In this document: piece by piece, positions 11,140 through 22,030 of the stretch | How the letters are laid out: each line of letters starts with the position of its first letter | Numbering within the stretch: position 1 is the first letter of the stretch | Source: Pterobdella sp. o SKG-2022 | Lineage: Eukaryota > Annelida > Clitellata > Hirudinida > Piscicolidae | Length of the DNA: 64,000 nt | Assembly (NCBI GenBank): GCA_964035795.1 | Contig: OZ038323.1 | Coordinates: 1,163,172-1,227,171 of the forward strand | Direction of reading: 5' to 3' | Position numbers and translations under genes: made by a program | Notes under the pieces: model-generated | What the model was told of the DNA's origin: nothing | Database searches by the model: none | The model's input: the letters and a program-made list of their open reading frames with translations, nothing else

Positions 11140-11860
11140 TTGTTAAACGTAACCCTCTTTTGTGCCTGTTGCAACGTAACCTTTTTTTGTGGATTCTAGC
11201 CTGTTGCAACGGCGCCGCTTGAATGAAAAGACGATATTGTTTGACTCAGTGGTGAATGAATGCGTGATTGAAAAAAGTTTATCAAGCGACATCTGTGGAG
11301 CGTAAAAATCTGTTCCACATTTTGAATGAGTCTGCAATGAGTTTGTTTGCCCTAGATGAGCGTAAGGGCCGATTGGCGTAATTTTTTGATTATGTTGATT
11401 CAACCTGTTCTTTCGAGCTCCAATGTATTTTCATGAAAATCTTTTTTTGAAAATTTGTTCTTTAAAAAATTCATTGGGTGTTATGAAGAGTTTGGGCGAA
11501 GAATGGACAAGCTCAGGTTATCCGATTGAGTTAGACATCATTATGCGCATAGCTCCATAAAAAAATATGTCGATCATTTGATCGCCCTTATATGGAATTT
11601 CGGTTGCGAATGGTTCCACAGGGCGTTACTCCATGTGGACTACAAATTGTCGGCCCACGCGGGATTGAACCCGGTATCTTTAGATAATTAGTCTAATGCT
11701 CAACCAATAAGCTTAGAGGCCAACAAGCTCCATAAATTTAAGAGAAAAACTATTTTTCAAAATTTTTTTCAAAAATCTAAATTATTCTTTAAGTAACTTT
11801 ATTGTGTCTATAAAAATAGGCTTTCAAAAACTTAAGATTGTCTGGATTATTGGAAGGTCT
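11140..11860 (-). repeat. distal 3' flank of lectin gene 1 (segmental-duplication arm)
   Basis: Read on the minus strand, this block aligns with 41740-42175 downstream of lectin gene 3. Shared landmarks are the CTTAAG...TTTTTGAAAGCCTAT stretch, the CTCAATC(A/G)GATAAC...CATAACACCCAA stretch, and the block ending in a GCGGGGCCGTTGCAAC-like run. In the gene 1 copy it is interrupted by a SINE at 11562-11725 and separated from the gene by an RTE-like LINE. The gene 3 copy lacks both insertions. Short frames here are not convincingly coding. Confidence 0.75.
11562..11725 (-). mobile_element. tRNA-derived SINE, copy 2, with target-site duplication
   Basis: A complete insertion of 164 bp flanked by the 11-bp direct repeat AGCTCCATAAA (11551-11561 and 11726-11736). 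On the minus strand the tRNA-like head has an A-box region AAGCTTATTGGTTGAGC, a 5-bp anticodon-type stem TTAGA/TCTAA around the loop CTAATTA, and a B-box-like GGGTTCAATCCC. About 90 bp of body follow, ending AAGGGCGATCAAATGATCGA and a T-rich tail. The tRNA acceptor and T stems do not pair properly, so it is not a functional tRNA gene. Confidence 0.85.
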
Positions 11861-13655
11861 GAAAGTGAAGGATCATCATACATCAGTCAGTCGGTCAGTA
11901 TCATCCACTAGCGGATATCTGTGGCCCAACTGCACGTCTCCAATCATCTCGGCTTTGAGCCTTTATCATAAATTGATGGAGAGTCACCCATCATATTTGA
12001 GATCCCATCGCACCACTAAAGACGAGGTCTCCCACGTTGCCTTTTCCAATTAATTAAACCAGTCATCATTTGTTTTTCTAGGCTTTCTGGACCACGTCGA
12101 GAAATATGACCAAAATAGGTAAGTTGCATCTGTAGATCTTCTGAATAAGTCTCTATTTGACATCAATTTTTTGAAGAATACTATCATTTTTTCTGTGGTG
12201 CACCCAGAAAATTTTTAGCAATCTTATCCATGCCCACATCTCAAAAGCCGATATCCTCTTCTTTTATCTGTTCTTGATAGTCCATGTTTCAGCACCATAT
12301 ATAAGGATAAGAAAAACAAGTGTGTGCATCAAACGAATTTTTGTAGTTTCAGTTACACTTCTATCTTTCCAGATTTGTGTGAGTGAAATAGTTGCAGACT
12401 TTGCCATTGAAATTCGACGATCGATTTCCTTCTTTGAACTGCCCTTTTCTGTGATGTAAGACCCAAGAAAATTAAAATCACTTTTTCTACAACACGACCA
12501 TTGACATAAAGCTGCTCATTGTTTCCTCCAATGACCATCATTTTAGTTTTGTCTACATTCAAGTAAAGCCCAATCTTATCACTTTCAAGTCTAATCTTCT
12601 CTATCATGTGTTTCATGTCTCTAACGGTCTCTGAAATAGCTGTCGTGTCATCTGCATATCTTAGATCCTTCACCGTTTCCACTCCTATAGAAATTCTGCC
12701 AATGTTAGTGTCAAGCGCAGATCTCATTATTCGTTCACCATAAAGGTTAAAGAGATAAAGTGAGATAATACAACCTTGTCTAACTCCTTTACCCATTTGA
12801 AAACAATCAGAGTAACTATTTTCTATCCGAACAATTGCCATCTGTATATCATAGAGAAATTTCAGCAGTAAAGTTATGTGATCCGGAAATCCGGAAATGT
12901 CATGCATAGTCTTCCAGAGAGTTTTATGGTCGACAAAATCAAAAGCCTTAGAGTAGTCGATGAAAACAAGCACCAACTGTCTGCTCTTTTCAATAACTTC
13001 CTCAATGAGCAACTGATGTTGGCGATCTGATCTCTTGTTCCTCTGTTTTGTCTAAATCCTGCCTGATGATTGGGTAACTCACTTTCAATGTTGTTTCTCA
13101 TTCTTTCAGCAAAAACATAAAGGAGAACTTTACTATCATGGGAAATTAACGATATGTCTTGTTGTTCTTACACTCTCTAGGATCACCCTTTTTAGGAAGA
13201 ACAAAAACGGAAGCTGCCCAATCTTTCGGCCAAACCTTTGTCTTCCAAATGAGATTGCACAATTTGTGCATCACTTTAATTCCAATGTCACCTGATGCTT
13301 TGATCAACTTTGCTGGAGTTCCATCAATACCAGGTGATTTTCCTTTCTTTATCGTTGCTTTCACTTTGCTTAGAAGAGAATGTCAGGCTCAGTTTGATTT
13401 GAGTTCAGTTCAAGTGGTGGTTCTTGTATGTGAATATCTGCTTCATAGAGAGGTTTGCAATATCGTTTTCATCGATCTAGGACATCTGCAGTTTCAATCA
13501 AAATGTTGCCAACCTCATCATTTATACAAGCAATTTTGTTATCAGGTTTTTTTGTCAGACTTTTAATGGCTCTAAAGAGATCTTTTGGTTTGTTCTCATG
13601 CTTGTGTTTTTCAATTTGTTCACATTTGGATTGAGTTTTCTCATCAAACATACAT
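11861..13655 (-). mobile_element. RTE/BovB-like LINE, 5'-truncated
   Basis: The minus strand encodes a broken reverse transcriptase in the usual order. The fingers region has KKGKSPGIDGTPAKLIKASG (about 13330). PNHQAGFRQNRGTRDQIANI lies at about 13060, motif A VFIDYSKAFDFVDHKTLW at about 12960, motif B GKGVRQGCIISLYLFNLYGE at about 12800, and the catalytic motif LRYADDTTAI at about 12650. The C-terminal region has LTYFGHISRRGPESLEK (about 12090) and DDWRRAVGPQISASG (about 11910). The endonuclease is missing. Frameshifts and stops make it inactive. It lies in the 3' flank of lectin gene 1, and the matching empty site is in the gene 3 flank (41700-41745). Confidence 0.88.
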
Positions 13656-13979
13656 TACAGATTTTAACGAAAAAATTGATCTCCGAGTTATGAAAGTTTT
13701 ATTTTAACAACTTATTATGTCACCACACAAATTTTGTTGATTTCACCAAAACAAATAAATCAAATGTTTTAATATTCCTTTGAAATATTTGTTTAAAAGT
13801 ATGAAATATCTTAAAAAATTAAAGTTTCAAAAAATTCTTGTTATGGGAAGTCTGATGTAAATTCTCTAAAATATTTCAACAAAAAAACTAGTTGCTAATT
13901 TATAAAGAATCCTGTCCCAATTAAATTCAAGTGAGTTAATTCAGTAATGTTTCAAACTGTTTTGCAACTTCCATATAAC
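13656..13979 (-). repeat. proximal 3' flank of lectin gene 1, shared with gene 3
   Basis: The minus-strand sequence downstream of the stop (GGTGAAATCAACAAAATTTGTG...CATAACTCGGAGATCAATT) is nearly identical to 41590-41695 downstream of lectin gene 3. It ends where the LINE begins, near CGTTAAAAT. Confidence 0.8.
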
Positions 13980-14551
13980 TCAAATAGCATCAGTTTCACA
14001 TATGCTAAAAATTTTGATACTACAAGCATTATCATTCCAAGTGTTAGCTTTCCAAAGGTGAATGCAGTATTCATGATTTCTTGCGAAGTCGGGTTGCCTA
14101 CTTGACCACTTTGTGTACGTGTATTCGCAGTATTCAGGCACGTCACAATCCGATGGCATAAACCCTGACCTCGAAACTCCTTTGAACATATAAGTTTTTT
14201 TATTGCAAACAATTCCACCCAGCCATACTTTATTTCCAGAACTCCATTTGTTTCTTGCTTTGCTCAAAGCATCTTGGTCTTGTTGATCTTTGACAGTTGC
14301 TAAGTAACCATTAGAATCTTTACAACTATTTTGAGCGTCTTGCCATGTCATTTGTTGTGACTGATACAAGTAACACCTGCCATCAAAATTCTCATAATTG
14401 CCTGGACAAGCTGGAAGATTTGTAAACTTTAATTTCAAAAAGTGATTTTGATTTTAAACAATTCGAATGGGAATATTTTATAAGATAAGCTACCTGACTG
14501 GCACTGAACCCACAGACTCAAGAAAGAAAAAAAAGCTAGAGATAATTTCAT
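13980..14551 (-). CDS. secreted C-type lectin-like protein, gene 1
   Basis: Two exons: 14494-14551 (58 nt, ATG at 14551) and 13980-14410 (431 nt, TGA at 13980-13982). They are split by an 83-nt intron with donor TCAG|GTAGCT and acceptor CTTCCAG, giving 162 residues. A start inside the intron (MKLKFTNLP) extends the second exon's frame but is not the real start. Residues 1-19 form a hydrophobic signal peptide (MKLSLAFFSFLSLWVQCQS). The CTLD follows: Cys21/Cys32 N-terminal pair, Cys49, VWLGG at 81-85 (WIGL-type core), the Ca2+/sugar motif QPD at 125-127, Cys135, WND at 144-146, Cys149 and Cys157. Three more cysteines (88, 108, 114) lie in a long insertion. QPD in place of EPN is usually linked to galactose-type binding; that specificity is inferred. 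Probably an extracellular recognition protein. Paralogues: 24409-24980 and 36810-41371. Confidence 0.93.
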
Positions 14552-14745
14552 TTTTTCAAAAATCTTTTTCTGAAACAACGAAATAGTTTACCAATCTGAG
14601 AAAAAATGATTTTATATCGGTTTCATAGACAAACCACGTCTGAAGCTTATTATATTGACAGTTTTATAGACATTTAATAATTTTTAAAGTTTGCTGTCGT
14701 GTCGAAAGAATGAAATACAAATCAATTTTTATGAAGGCAACATGT
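14552..14745 (-). promoter_or_regulatory. promoter region of lectin gene 1
   Basis: A TATAAAA box lies at 14610-14616 (minus strand), about 60 nt upstream of the ATG. About 170 nt upstream of the ATG is nearly identical to the region upstream of lectin gene 2, with about one difference seen by eye, and is recognisably conserved upstream of gene 3. Confidence 0.7.
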
Positions 14746-15559
14746 CTTAATGAGGTTGCATGCATTTCAGATATATCAAATGTTTTTTTATGTTGATATC
14801 TATTTCATAATTAGTTATGTGCAGCTGTTAAAAGGCCTTTGGTATCTATATTGACGTTTCTTCTCTTCAACAACAGCCACGATCAAAGATCACGTTCAGC
14901 TGCCTTTTGTCTCTCGAATTACCCGTGCAAAATCTTTTTCCATTTTTTCATTCATTAAAGTCAATTTATTTTAAAAAATTTTTGAAAGTGTTGAGCATTT
15001 TTTTTAGTCGTCTTTCCGTTGCTTCACGTAATCTGATACCACATAAAATCAAAATAATTACGAGTATGATTATTGTAGCATTAACTTCAAGAAATACTAG
15101 ACCACTGTATTATGAACTAAGAATGCAAAATAATTAAATACTATCTATTGTGAAGTTTTTATAAATATTACATTTTAACTAGGATTATGCAAGTATAACT
15201 AAATAAAATAAACTCGAAAACTAAGATTATATTATAGAAAGTGCTGTTGTTTGAAACAATACACCCATAATAACATTTTATAGATATTAAATTTGAAAAA
15301 ATGAGTTGATTTTATGAGCGTATTATTCATAATTAAATCTGTAGTAAAAAAATTGAACTAATATATGAATATAATTTAAAATGATAAAAAATTTTGATCC
15401 ATCAAATGTTAATTTCAGGCTATGAACAGTAACTTCATTGGCTTCATCTTTCTCTTTAATGGCACCTCCATATCACCACAATTAAAACCAGAAAGTGCTT
15501 ATCTTTCCTTTTTTCTCATTGTTATATGTTCAATATTAATTAAATAATAATTTTTTTTC
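14746..15559. other. AT-rich non-coding stretch
   Basis: No gene or mobile-element motif seen. Confidence 0.5.
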
Positions 15560-17985
15560 AGATTTCATAGAATTTCCATCCATGTCAGCCTTTATTATTC
15601 CCGCAAAAAAACATCAAGTGTTTATCTGTGTCATTTGCTGTTGCTTCTACTTTTCCAAGCCATGTTGTTTTTGGGTGGCCTCGTTTTCTTTTACTGTTTG
15701 TTGTCTGATGAAAAGCTGTTTTGATTATGATACCTTCTTCTGTTATCAAGACATGACCAACCCATCGCCACCGTCTTGCCATGATGATGGTAGCCATGTC
15801 TTCCTGGTGACAACGGTAATGAAGATGATTGTTCGAGATGGTATCAAGCCAGAAGATTCTCAAAATGTTTCACAAGCTTCGCATATGAAAGGCTAAAAGT
15901 TTTTTGATATTTTTTTCTGTCACCCTTCAACACTCGGATCCATACAGAAGCACAGACAGAATACAGATCTTGTACAGCTTGATTTTGGAGTTGAAATTGT
16001 ACTGAGAAGACTTCCATACAGTTTTAATGCTTCTAAAAGCGTTTCTTGCTTTTTTGAGCCTTTTTCTGATATTCGTTTCAGCACCACCCTCTATACTCAA
16101 AATGCTACCAGGATATTGAAACTTATTTGTAAACTACAAAGATCCTGTTTATCAAGCTGAACTGGGTTGTTGGTGGCACGTTGAATTTCATGTCTTTAGT
16201 TTCCTTCTGGCTGATCTTGAGTTCAAACTGCTAGCCTATGAAGAACACCTTGTTCGTTCTATCTTGCATGTGATGATGTGTGTGGGAAATTAGTGCTAAA
16301 TCAGCTGCAAAATCAAAGTCATCTAATGTAAATAAAAGGGTCTACCTGATTCTTTTATTTCAGCTTCTGTACTTCGGGTCATTACCCATTTGATGGTGAG
16401 GTTGAAAATCAATGCTGACACCACACAGCCCTTTTTTGCCATCAAACCATATGTCAATACCTCCAATACTGCAACTAAAATTACTATTGAACAATGGGAA
16501 ATTCTATACGATCTCAGCACTAACCATAGACTCTCTCTTTGAACACTGTCAAAGGCTTTTTCAAAATCGACAAAGCTTATGTAGAGCTGCCTTTGCTATT
16601 CTAAACACTGTTCAATGATATTGCCCTGAGAAAAGATCTGTTCTACACATCCTCTTTCTTTGTGGTATACAGCCTGTACTTTTCTTAGGAATTTTCCACT
16701 GCACCTGCTAATGGCTAAAGGATAATTCCAGCAAGTATCTTACTAAGAACAGAATACCTTCTCTCGCTTTGTTATTTACTTTTTGGTCTGAACAAACTTC
16801 AAAGCTTTTTGTGTATGCTGATACTATCTTCGAGTACATTGTGTCGACCTTAATGCTGTTTGCTTCAGCATCTTGCAGCGCTTGAAATCGGTTTGTCCCT
16901 TGGATAGTAAAAGCATTTTTGACTTTGCTGTATTGAAGTTCATTTATATCGAAGCGCTTTATAAGTGGGTTTCATTCTTTGTATTTCTTAATTTCAGTTG
17001 AACCAGAGCAACTACAAAATAATGGTTGCTGCTGATCGCTTCCATGTTTCATTGATTAGTAAATGGTCGATCTGGTTTCTACCTCTAGTGATGGGCAAGT
17101 ACCAAGTGAGCATGTAAATGTCTCGGTGAGGGAACAGAGTGCCTTCCACTACCAAGTTGTTATCTTTGCAGAATTCTAGCAAATTGAAACCTTTTTCTTC
17201 ATGAGACCACTTCCATGCTTACCCATGACCTCTCCATTGCCTGTGTTATCACTTCTGACTTTCGAAGTTAGCTCGCTTTTGACAATTAGCATGTCGTGCC
17301 GAGGGGTTATTTTCATTTCCGCCTGTAGCTGTTTGTAGAACAAGTATTTGACCTTCTCTTTTTTGTCATTAGTCGGGCTTTAACATTGCATGTCAGCATG
17401 CTTTCCCTTCATTCTAATTTTAATGAGACTGCTTCTCACAGGTTTCCACTCTAGCATTTGCTTTTTGCACCTCTTTTTCAGAGTTATGGCTACTTTTTCT
17501 AGGTGTTGGGCATCTTCTCGGTCGGAATGTAAAACTGTTTCACTTGTGGATGTTTTAGTTTTTCCAGTGCCTGTCCATCTACTTTCACTCACACCTAAGA
17601 TACGGAGTTTTTATTTACTTATTTTTGCAGAAATATGTGTCAGTCTTCCTGCTTCAAAAATTGCACTCATATTCCAAAAACCAATTCTGATCTTCACTTT
17701 AATACTCAAAACGTCCCTTTTGTGCCAGTGGGTTCCGCGTGGTTTTCACTACTGGCAAGTCATAAAAATCTCCAAAGAAGCCTCATAAGTCCATTGCACA
17801 CATGTGTAAAAGGTTTTCTTGTTGCTGTTTCTGTGACATCATTTTTTTTCAAGACAATGTTGTTAGCCCTGTAATATCTATCTTTTGACCTGACTAGCAT
17901 GGCAGAACCTTCCAGGGGCAAAGCTCCAACCGGTTTATGTCTTAGGGTTCTCGAGGCACACAAGCCACAAAACCACGACAAGGTA
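15560..17985 (-). mobile_element. LINE with endonuclease and reverse transcriptase, degenerate
   Basis: Reading the minus strand 5' to 3', the endonuclease domain has SESRWTGTGKTKTSTSET (about 17590), PRHDMLIVKSEL (about 17300), FPHRDIYMLTW and NQIDHLLINETWKRS (about 17130-17040). The reverse transcriptase has GCVVSALIFNLTIKWVMTRS (about 16430) and a decayed catalytic region DDFDFAADLALISH (about 16310). The C-terminus has LDTISNNHLHYR and RRWRWVGHVL...RGHPKTTW (15860-15600). All major domains are present but broken by many stops and shifts, so it is an inactive, near-full-length copy. Confidence 0.88.
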
Positions 17986-18009
17986 GCAGTTCACCGAGTA
18001 GAAAAAAAT

Positions 18010-18320
18010 TTAGGAAGGTAAAAAACAGCTCTCACCAAAAACAGTTGCTAAAAGTGCACTTCTGATTTGAGAATTTTTGTTTTAAGCACGCTGACTGAAA
18101 TATTTTTGTATATCTCTTTGAAACCTCACATCAACAGCTTTTTCATCGAAACAGAGCTAAAGCATTTATCTCAACAAACTCATAAAAACATCTAGAACAA
18201 AGTTTGGACTGTATTCCCTGTCTTCAATCAATCCTTTGAAAGATTTATGGGAATGTGACAACATCCCACAAACGTTCAGAATCTTTCAACTTTATTTATA
18301 TTTTTGAATTATTTATACCA
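18010..18320 (-). repeat. dispersed repeat, probable CR1/L2-like 5' region
   Basis: About 300 bp aligns with 50330-50645 (shared GCACGCTGACTGAA, CAACAGCTTTTTCAT and CAATCCTTTGAAAGATT). In the 50-kb copy the block lies directly upstream of a minus-strand CR1/L2 5' end, and a related short stretch precedes the plus-strand copy at 42455. It is therefore most likely the 5' untranslated region of that family. It contains no coding frame. Confidence 0.6.
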
Positions 18321-18344
18321 TGTTATTGCTCCAGACTGGGTTTT

Positions 18345-18405
18345 CAGTTGAGCAATTGGTAGGTTTCACAAGGCGCTACTATATGTGAAGCATATCCCAA
18401 TTCAA
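18345..18405 (-). repeat. SINE tail fragment
   Basis: TTTCAGTTGAGCAATTGGTA...CACAAGGCGCTACTATATGTG resembles the non-tRNA body of the SINE at 11562-11725 in the same orientation. The tRNA-like head is missing. Confidence 0.5.
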
Positions 18406-18814
18406 TTACTAATAATAATAATAATCAGAATAATACTAATAATAATTTTAAAAAATCTAATAAGTTTATTATAGTGATGTTTAACCCAGGGTGTTTCAAG
18501 ACCGCATAATCTTAATTAACATCAATCACAAACGCATCGCTACCAACAACGACTGTACCATCGATAATTTGAATCTATTAATATTAATATTTTTAAAGCT
18601 GAATTTTAAATGTTAACGAGAATGATTTTCTTAAAATCTAAACACACGAATCCTCAAACAAAAGCAATTCATTTTGAGTTCTCGAGTTCCTGAAACATTT
18701 TCTAATCTTGGAATGGTTTACTCATGTACAAACATTTTTGAAAAATAAACTTTTAAAAACATTTTTAATAAAGAAACAAAAAAAATATTTCAAATGAAAT
18801 TAGAACGCAAAAAA

Positions 18815-20860
18815 AAGGCTTATGTCATCTGCAAAGTCTAAGTCCTCCAGCTGTTTGTTGATAGTCCACTGGTTGCTTGTTCTTTGGTCTGCTGTAGACT
18901 GTTTCATGGCCCAGTCAACCAACATTAGGAAAATGGTCAGTGAAAGCAAACAGCCCTGCCGGACGCCAGTTTGCATGCTGAAAGGTTCCGTTAGTTTTCA
19001 ATCGTGGATCAATTGACAGGTAGCCTTTTTGTACATTTGCTGGATGATGATTATAAACTTTGGTGGAAGCCGTAATAGGTGCATCAGTCTCCAGATGACA
19101 TTTCGTTCAACACTGTCAAAAGTCGACGAAGACTGCGTACAGGGCGGTCTGTAAATGGATGGACTGCTCGATGATGATGTGCATGGTTGCAATGTGATCC
19201 GTGCATGAGCGATCTTGTCGGAAGCCTGCTTTTTCGTCCCGAAGTGTTTTTTCCAAGAATTTTCCAGTCTTTCTAGGATAATTATGCTCAGTATTTTGCC
19301 GGAATGGACACAGCATGATTTCTCGCCAGTTGTTGCAAAATAAAACTTTCCCTTTTTTTTGGCAGTTTTACAAAAAGTTCTTTTTTCCAGTTATCTGGCA
19401 CTCGCTCCTATTTCCAGATCTCGCATAGAAGACGGTGCAGCATGTCAGTTAATGTCTTGATGTCGGCCTTCAGAGCTTTGACTGGAATTCCGTCTGGACC
19501 AGCTACCTTTTTTGACTTGATAGTCTTGAAAATCTCAGTCTTGCTGAAAAGGCTGATTTTGCTGTTGAGGAGCTTTTTAGTGGTTGAATGGCAAGCGTGA
19601 CTGATAAAAGCTGGTCGGTTAAGCGTTTCTTTAAAATTTTCCGCCCATCTGCTGTTTGCCAAAAATGATGTTTCAATCTTTGTCCTTTACAGGTCAATTT
19701 GGGTTGCTCTTTTTGCCGGAGAGTGTTCTGGTGATCTCATACAGGTGCTGCATACTTGACTGGTCTGCAGCACCCTCAGCTTCTGCAGTCTCGATGTACA
19801 TTCTTTTATCTCGCCTCGCGCTTTGTTTCACTTGTCGGTTTGTCTTCCAGTCTGTGCTTGTAATTTTTGTTTCTCAGCTTGGTCTTCCGTGCTGTTTATC
19901 TGGTCTCACAAATGCCTCCTCTCATTGATGAGTGTCTAGGTGTCTGTTGAAAGCCACTCTTTGTGCTTCCTAGTTTTCTTGCTCAAAACTGTTTTGCAGG
20001 TTGTTATCCAGGTCTCTCGAAGGCTGTGCCAATTTTCTTTTACTGAGTTTTCTAGCAGTTGGAAAAGCACACTAAACCTGTTACTCATTTTGATCTTAAA
20101 CTTTTCTGCCTCCAATTTCAGTTTCAAGCTGTGCATGTTGCACTTGTGCGTTGGTCTTACCGCTTGGCCTTGGTAGGCCTTCAACTTGGTTTTGAGTACT
20201 GCCACAACCAAATGGTGATCTGATGCTGCGTCTACACCACGCTTCATTCTGACGTCACGCAGGCTTCGTCTCCACTTACGACTGATGGCGATGTGGTCGA
20301 TCTGGTTCTCAGTCTTGCCGTCAAAGGGAATCCATGTAGTTCTACGAATGGTCTTATGGGGAAACAAGGCGCTTCCAATGACCAGGTCATTTAAGGCGCA
20401 AAACTATACATTAAGTCTTGCATTCTCATTCTGCACTCCAATGTCGTGTTTGCCCATAATGTGTTTGCTGTTTGTGTTATCAGCACCAATTTTGGCATTC
20501 ATGTCTCCCATGAGGATTATCCTGTTTCTTTCGGGTGTCTTGTTTATGGAGGATTGAATTTGTTAGTAAAACTTGTTCTCCTCTTCAATGGCTGCCACAT
20601 TGGTAAAAGCTTAGTACTGGATGAAGGTAACTTTTTTGCCCTTTGAATTGAAGCGTGCCGTGAGGACCCTTGGTGACGTATGATGAACATCCTCCAAGCT
20701 TCTGAAGAATAAGATTTTTGCTGATGATTTGGCAACACTAGATGCAGCTTCTGACGAATAAAATGACAAAAAACTTTTCTCGTGTAGATTCGCCAATTTA
20801 TCATGAAGAAAGCGAAAATTTAAAAATGAATTCCACTCGAAGATCCTCACTAAGATCTTT
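18815..20860 (-). mobile_element. LINE with endonuclease and reverse transcriptase, 5'- and 3'-truncated
   Basis: The minus strand carries the tail of the endonuclease: FPHKTIRRTTWIPFDGKTEN, QIDHIAISRKWRRSLRDVRM and DAASDHHLVVAVLKTKLKA, at 20370-20160. It is followed by the linker (HKEWLSTDT), KKVAGPDGIPVKALKAD (about 19500), LRDEKAGFRQDRSCTDHIAT (about 19230) and AVFVDF (about 19120). The copy ends just after KQLEDLDFADD (about 18830), the catalytic motif. It is distinct in sequence from the LINE at 15.6-18.0 kb. Several stops and shifts make it inactive. Confidence 0.88.
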
Positions 20861-20899
20861 ACTCAGAGTTGTATAAGACTATTATTCTAGGAAGCGGGG

Positions 20900-21075
20900 T
20901 GGAAGCAAAATGATGGCTTGAATTTTAATGCGAATGCGTGATTGGTAAAAGCAAGAAGAGCGTTTCAAGAATTGATGAAGATGTGGAAAGGAACAAAATT
21001 GAGTACTAGGTCTTCAACTTGACGGTGAAACCAGTAATACTTTGTGGAGCCGAAGTATCATTAATATCAAGTTCA
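20900..21075 (+). mobile_element. LINE reverse-transcriptase C-terminal fragment
   Basis: Plus-strand frames give KARRAFQELMKMWKGTKLST then VKPVILCGAE, the thumb region seen in many LINE polymerases (usually ...LLYGAETW). It lies in opposite orientation to the LINE on its left and is heavily decayed. Confidence 0.6.
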
Positions 21076-21169
21076 TTGGTCCATAAAGCAGAAACCTAGT
21101 TTTCACGCTTTTATGTTTTGAGCCAGCTTTGTGTAGATTTCCTTACTCAGACGCCAAATTGGTTTTAAT

Positions 21170-21345
21170 AGACTTTTTTTTTTTATTCTTCCTGTGGTCC
21201 ACCAAAAACTATCTGAAAGCCCAAACACACAGCTTGGTGTTGACGTTGAAGACTTCTCGTTTTTATCATGCTTCTAAAAACATTTCTTGCTTTGTTGAAC
21301 CTACTTTTAATATTCTTTTCAGCACCACCATCTATACTCAGTTTT
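21170..21345 (-). mobile_element. fragment of the 15.6-18.0 kb LINE family
   Basis: The stretch AATGCTTCTAAAAGCGTTTC...CAGCACCACC at 16020-16095 recurs here in diverged form (CATGCTTCTAAAAACATTTC...). It is a short, non-coding fragment. Confidence 0.6.
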
Positions 21346-21639
21346 TTCTTCTTGCTGTTGTTCTTACATATTTATTAATGATTAACAATGCTTTCAAAAT
21401 AGTCTGTTACAGTTTTGATCCGTGAAAAATAAATTAGAAACATAAAGTATTTGAAAATTTTTTAGTCGAAAATTGATGAAATTTTATTGTCTGTAGGTTC
21501 AAGCGCACTGGTACGCATAGAGTAGTATCTTTTAAGCCCCTATCTGCAGTGGTATTTCAAAACCACCTTGAAAAACGCCATTTCTATAAAAATAACAGCG
21601 AATGAGATCAAATTTTTTGGATAGATCAAAATTCAACTT

Positions 21640-22030
21640 GAGCTTATTAATCTTAGAAATTTTGTCTTTTTCCATCATATCTGTGTATACGGCATTTAGA
21701 GTTCTCAACAATGGTGCTAGTTCAAAGCATTTCTAAGTGATCAGCAGTGTAGAGCAAGGCTGTGTCTTTGCTCCAATACTGTTCAGCCTGATGTTAGTAG
21801 CAGTGTTGACGGAAGCTTTTGAAGTTAATTCACCTGGCATTTCCATCAGATATCGGTGCCATGAAAAACTTCACAACCTCCGATGCTCATACTAGAGAGA
21901 AACCATTTTTTTGCTGATGATGAAGCTGATACAGAGCAATAGATACAACAGATGTTAGCTCAGTTGCCAGCCTTTTCTAAAAATTTCACTTTATTCATTA
22001 GAACTAAAAATAATTTAAGGTCTAATGGTT
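21640..22030 (+). mobile_element. LINE reverse-transcriptase motif B-C fragment
   Basis: A plus-strand frame reads VEQGCVFAPILFSLMLVAV followed by TEAFEVNSPGISIRYRCHEK, matching the region ahead of the catalytic motif in the LINE family also present at 44385-45665. Stops and shifts are frequent. Confidence 0.7.

Noticed and set aside
10455..11725. tRNA genes
   Set aside because: A and B boxes are present, but the acceptor and T stems do not pair and a shared non-tRNA body follows: SINE copies, not tRNA genes.
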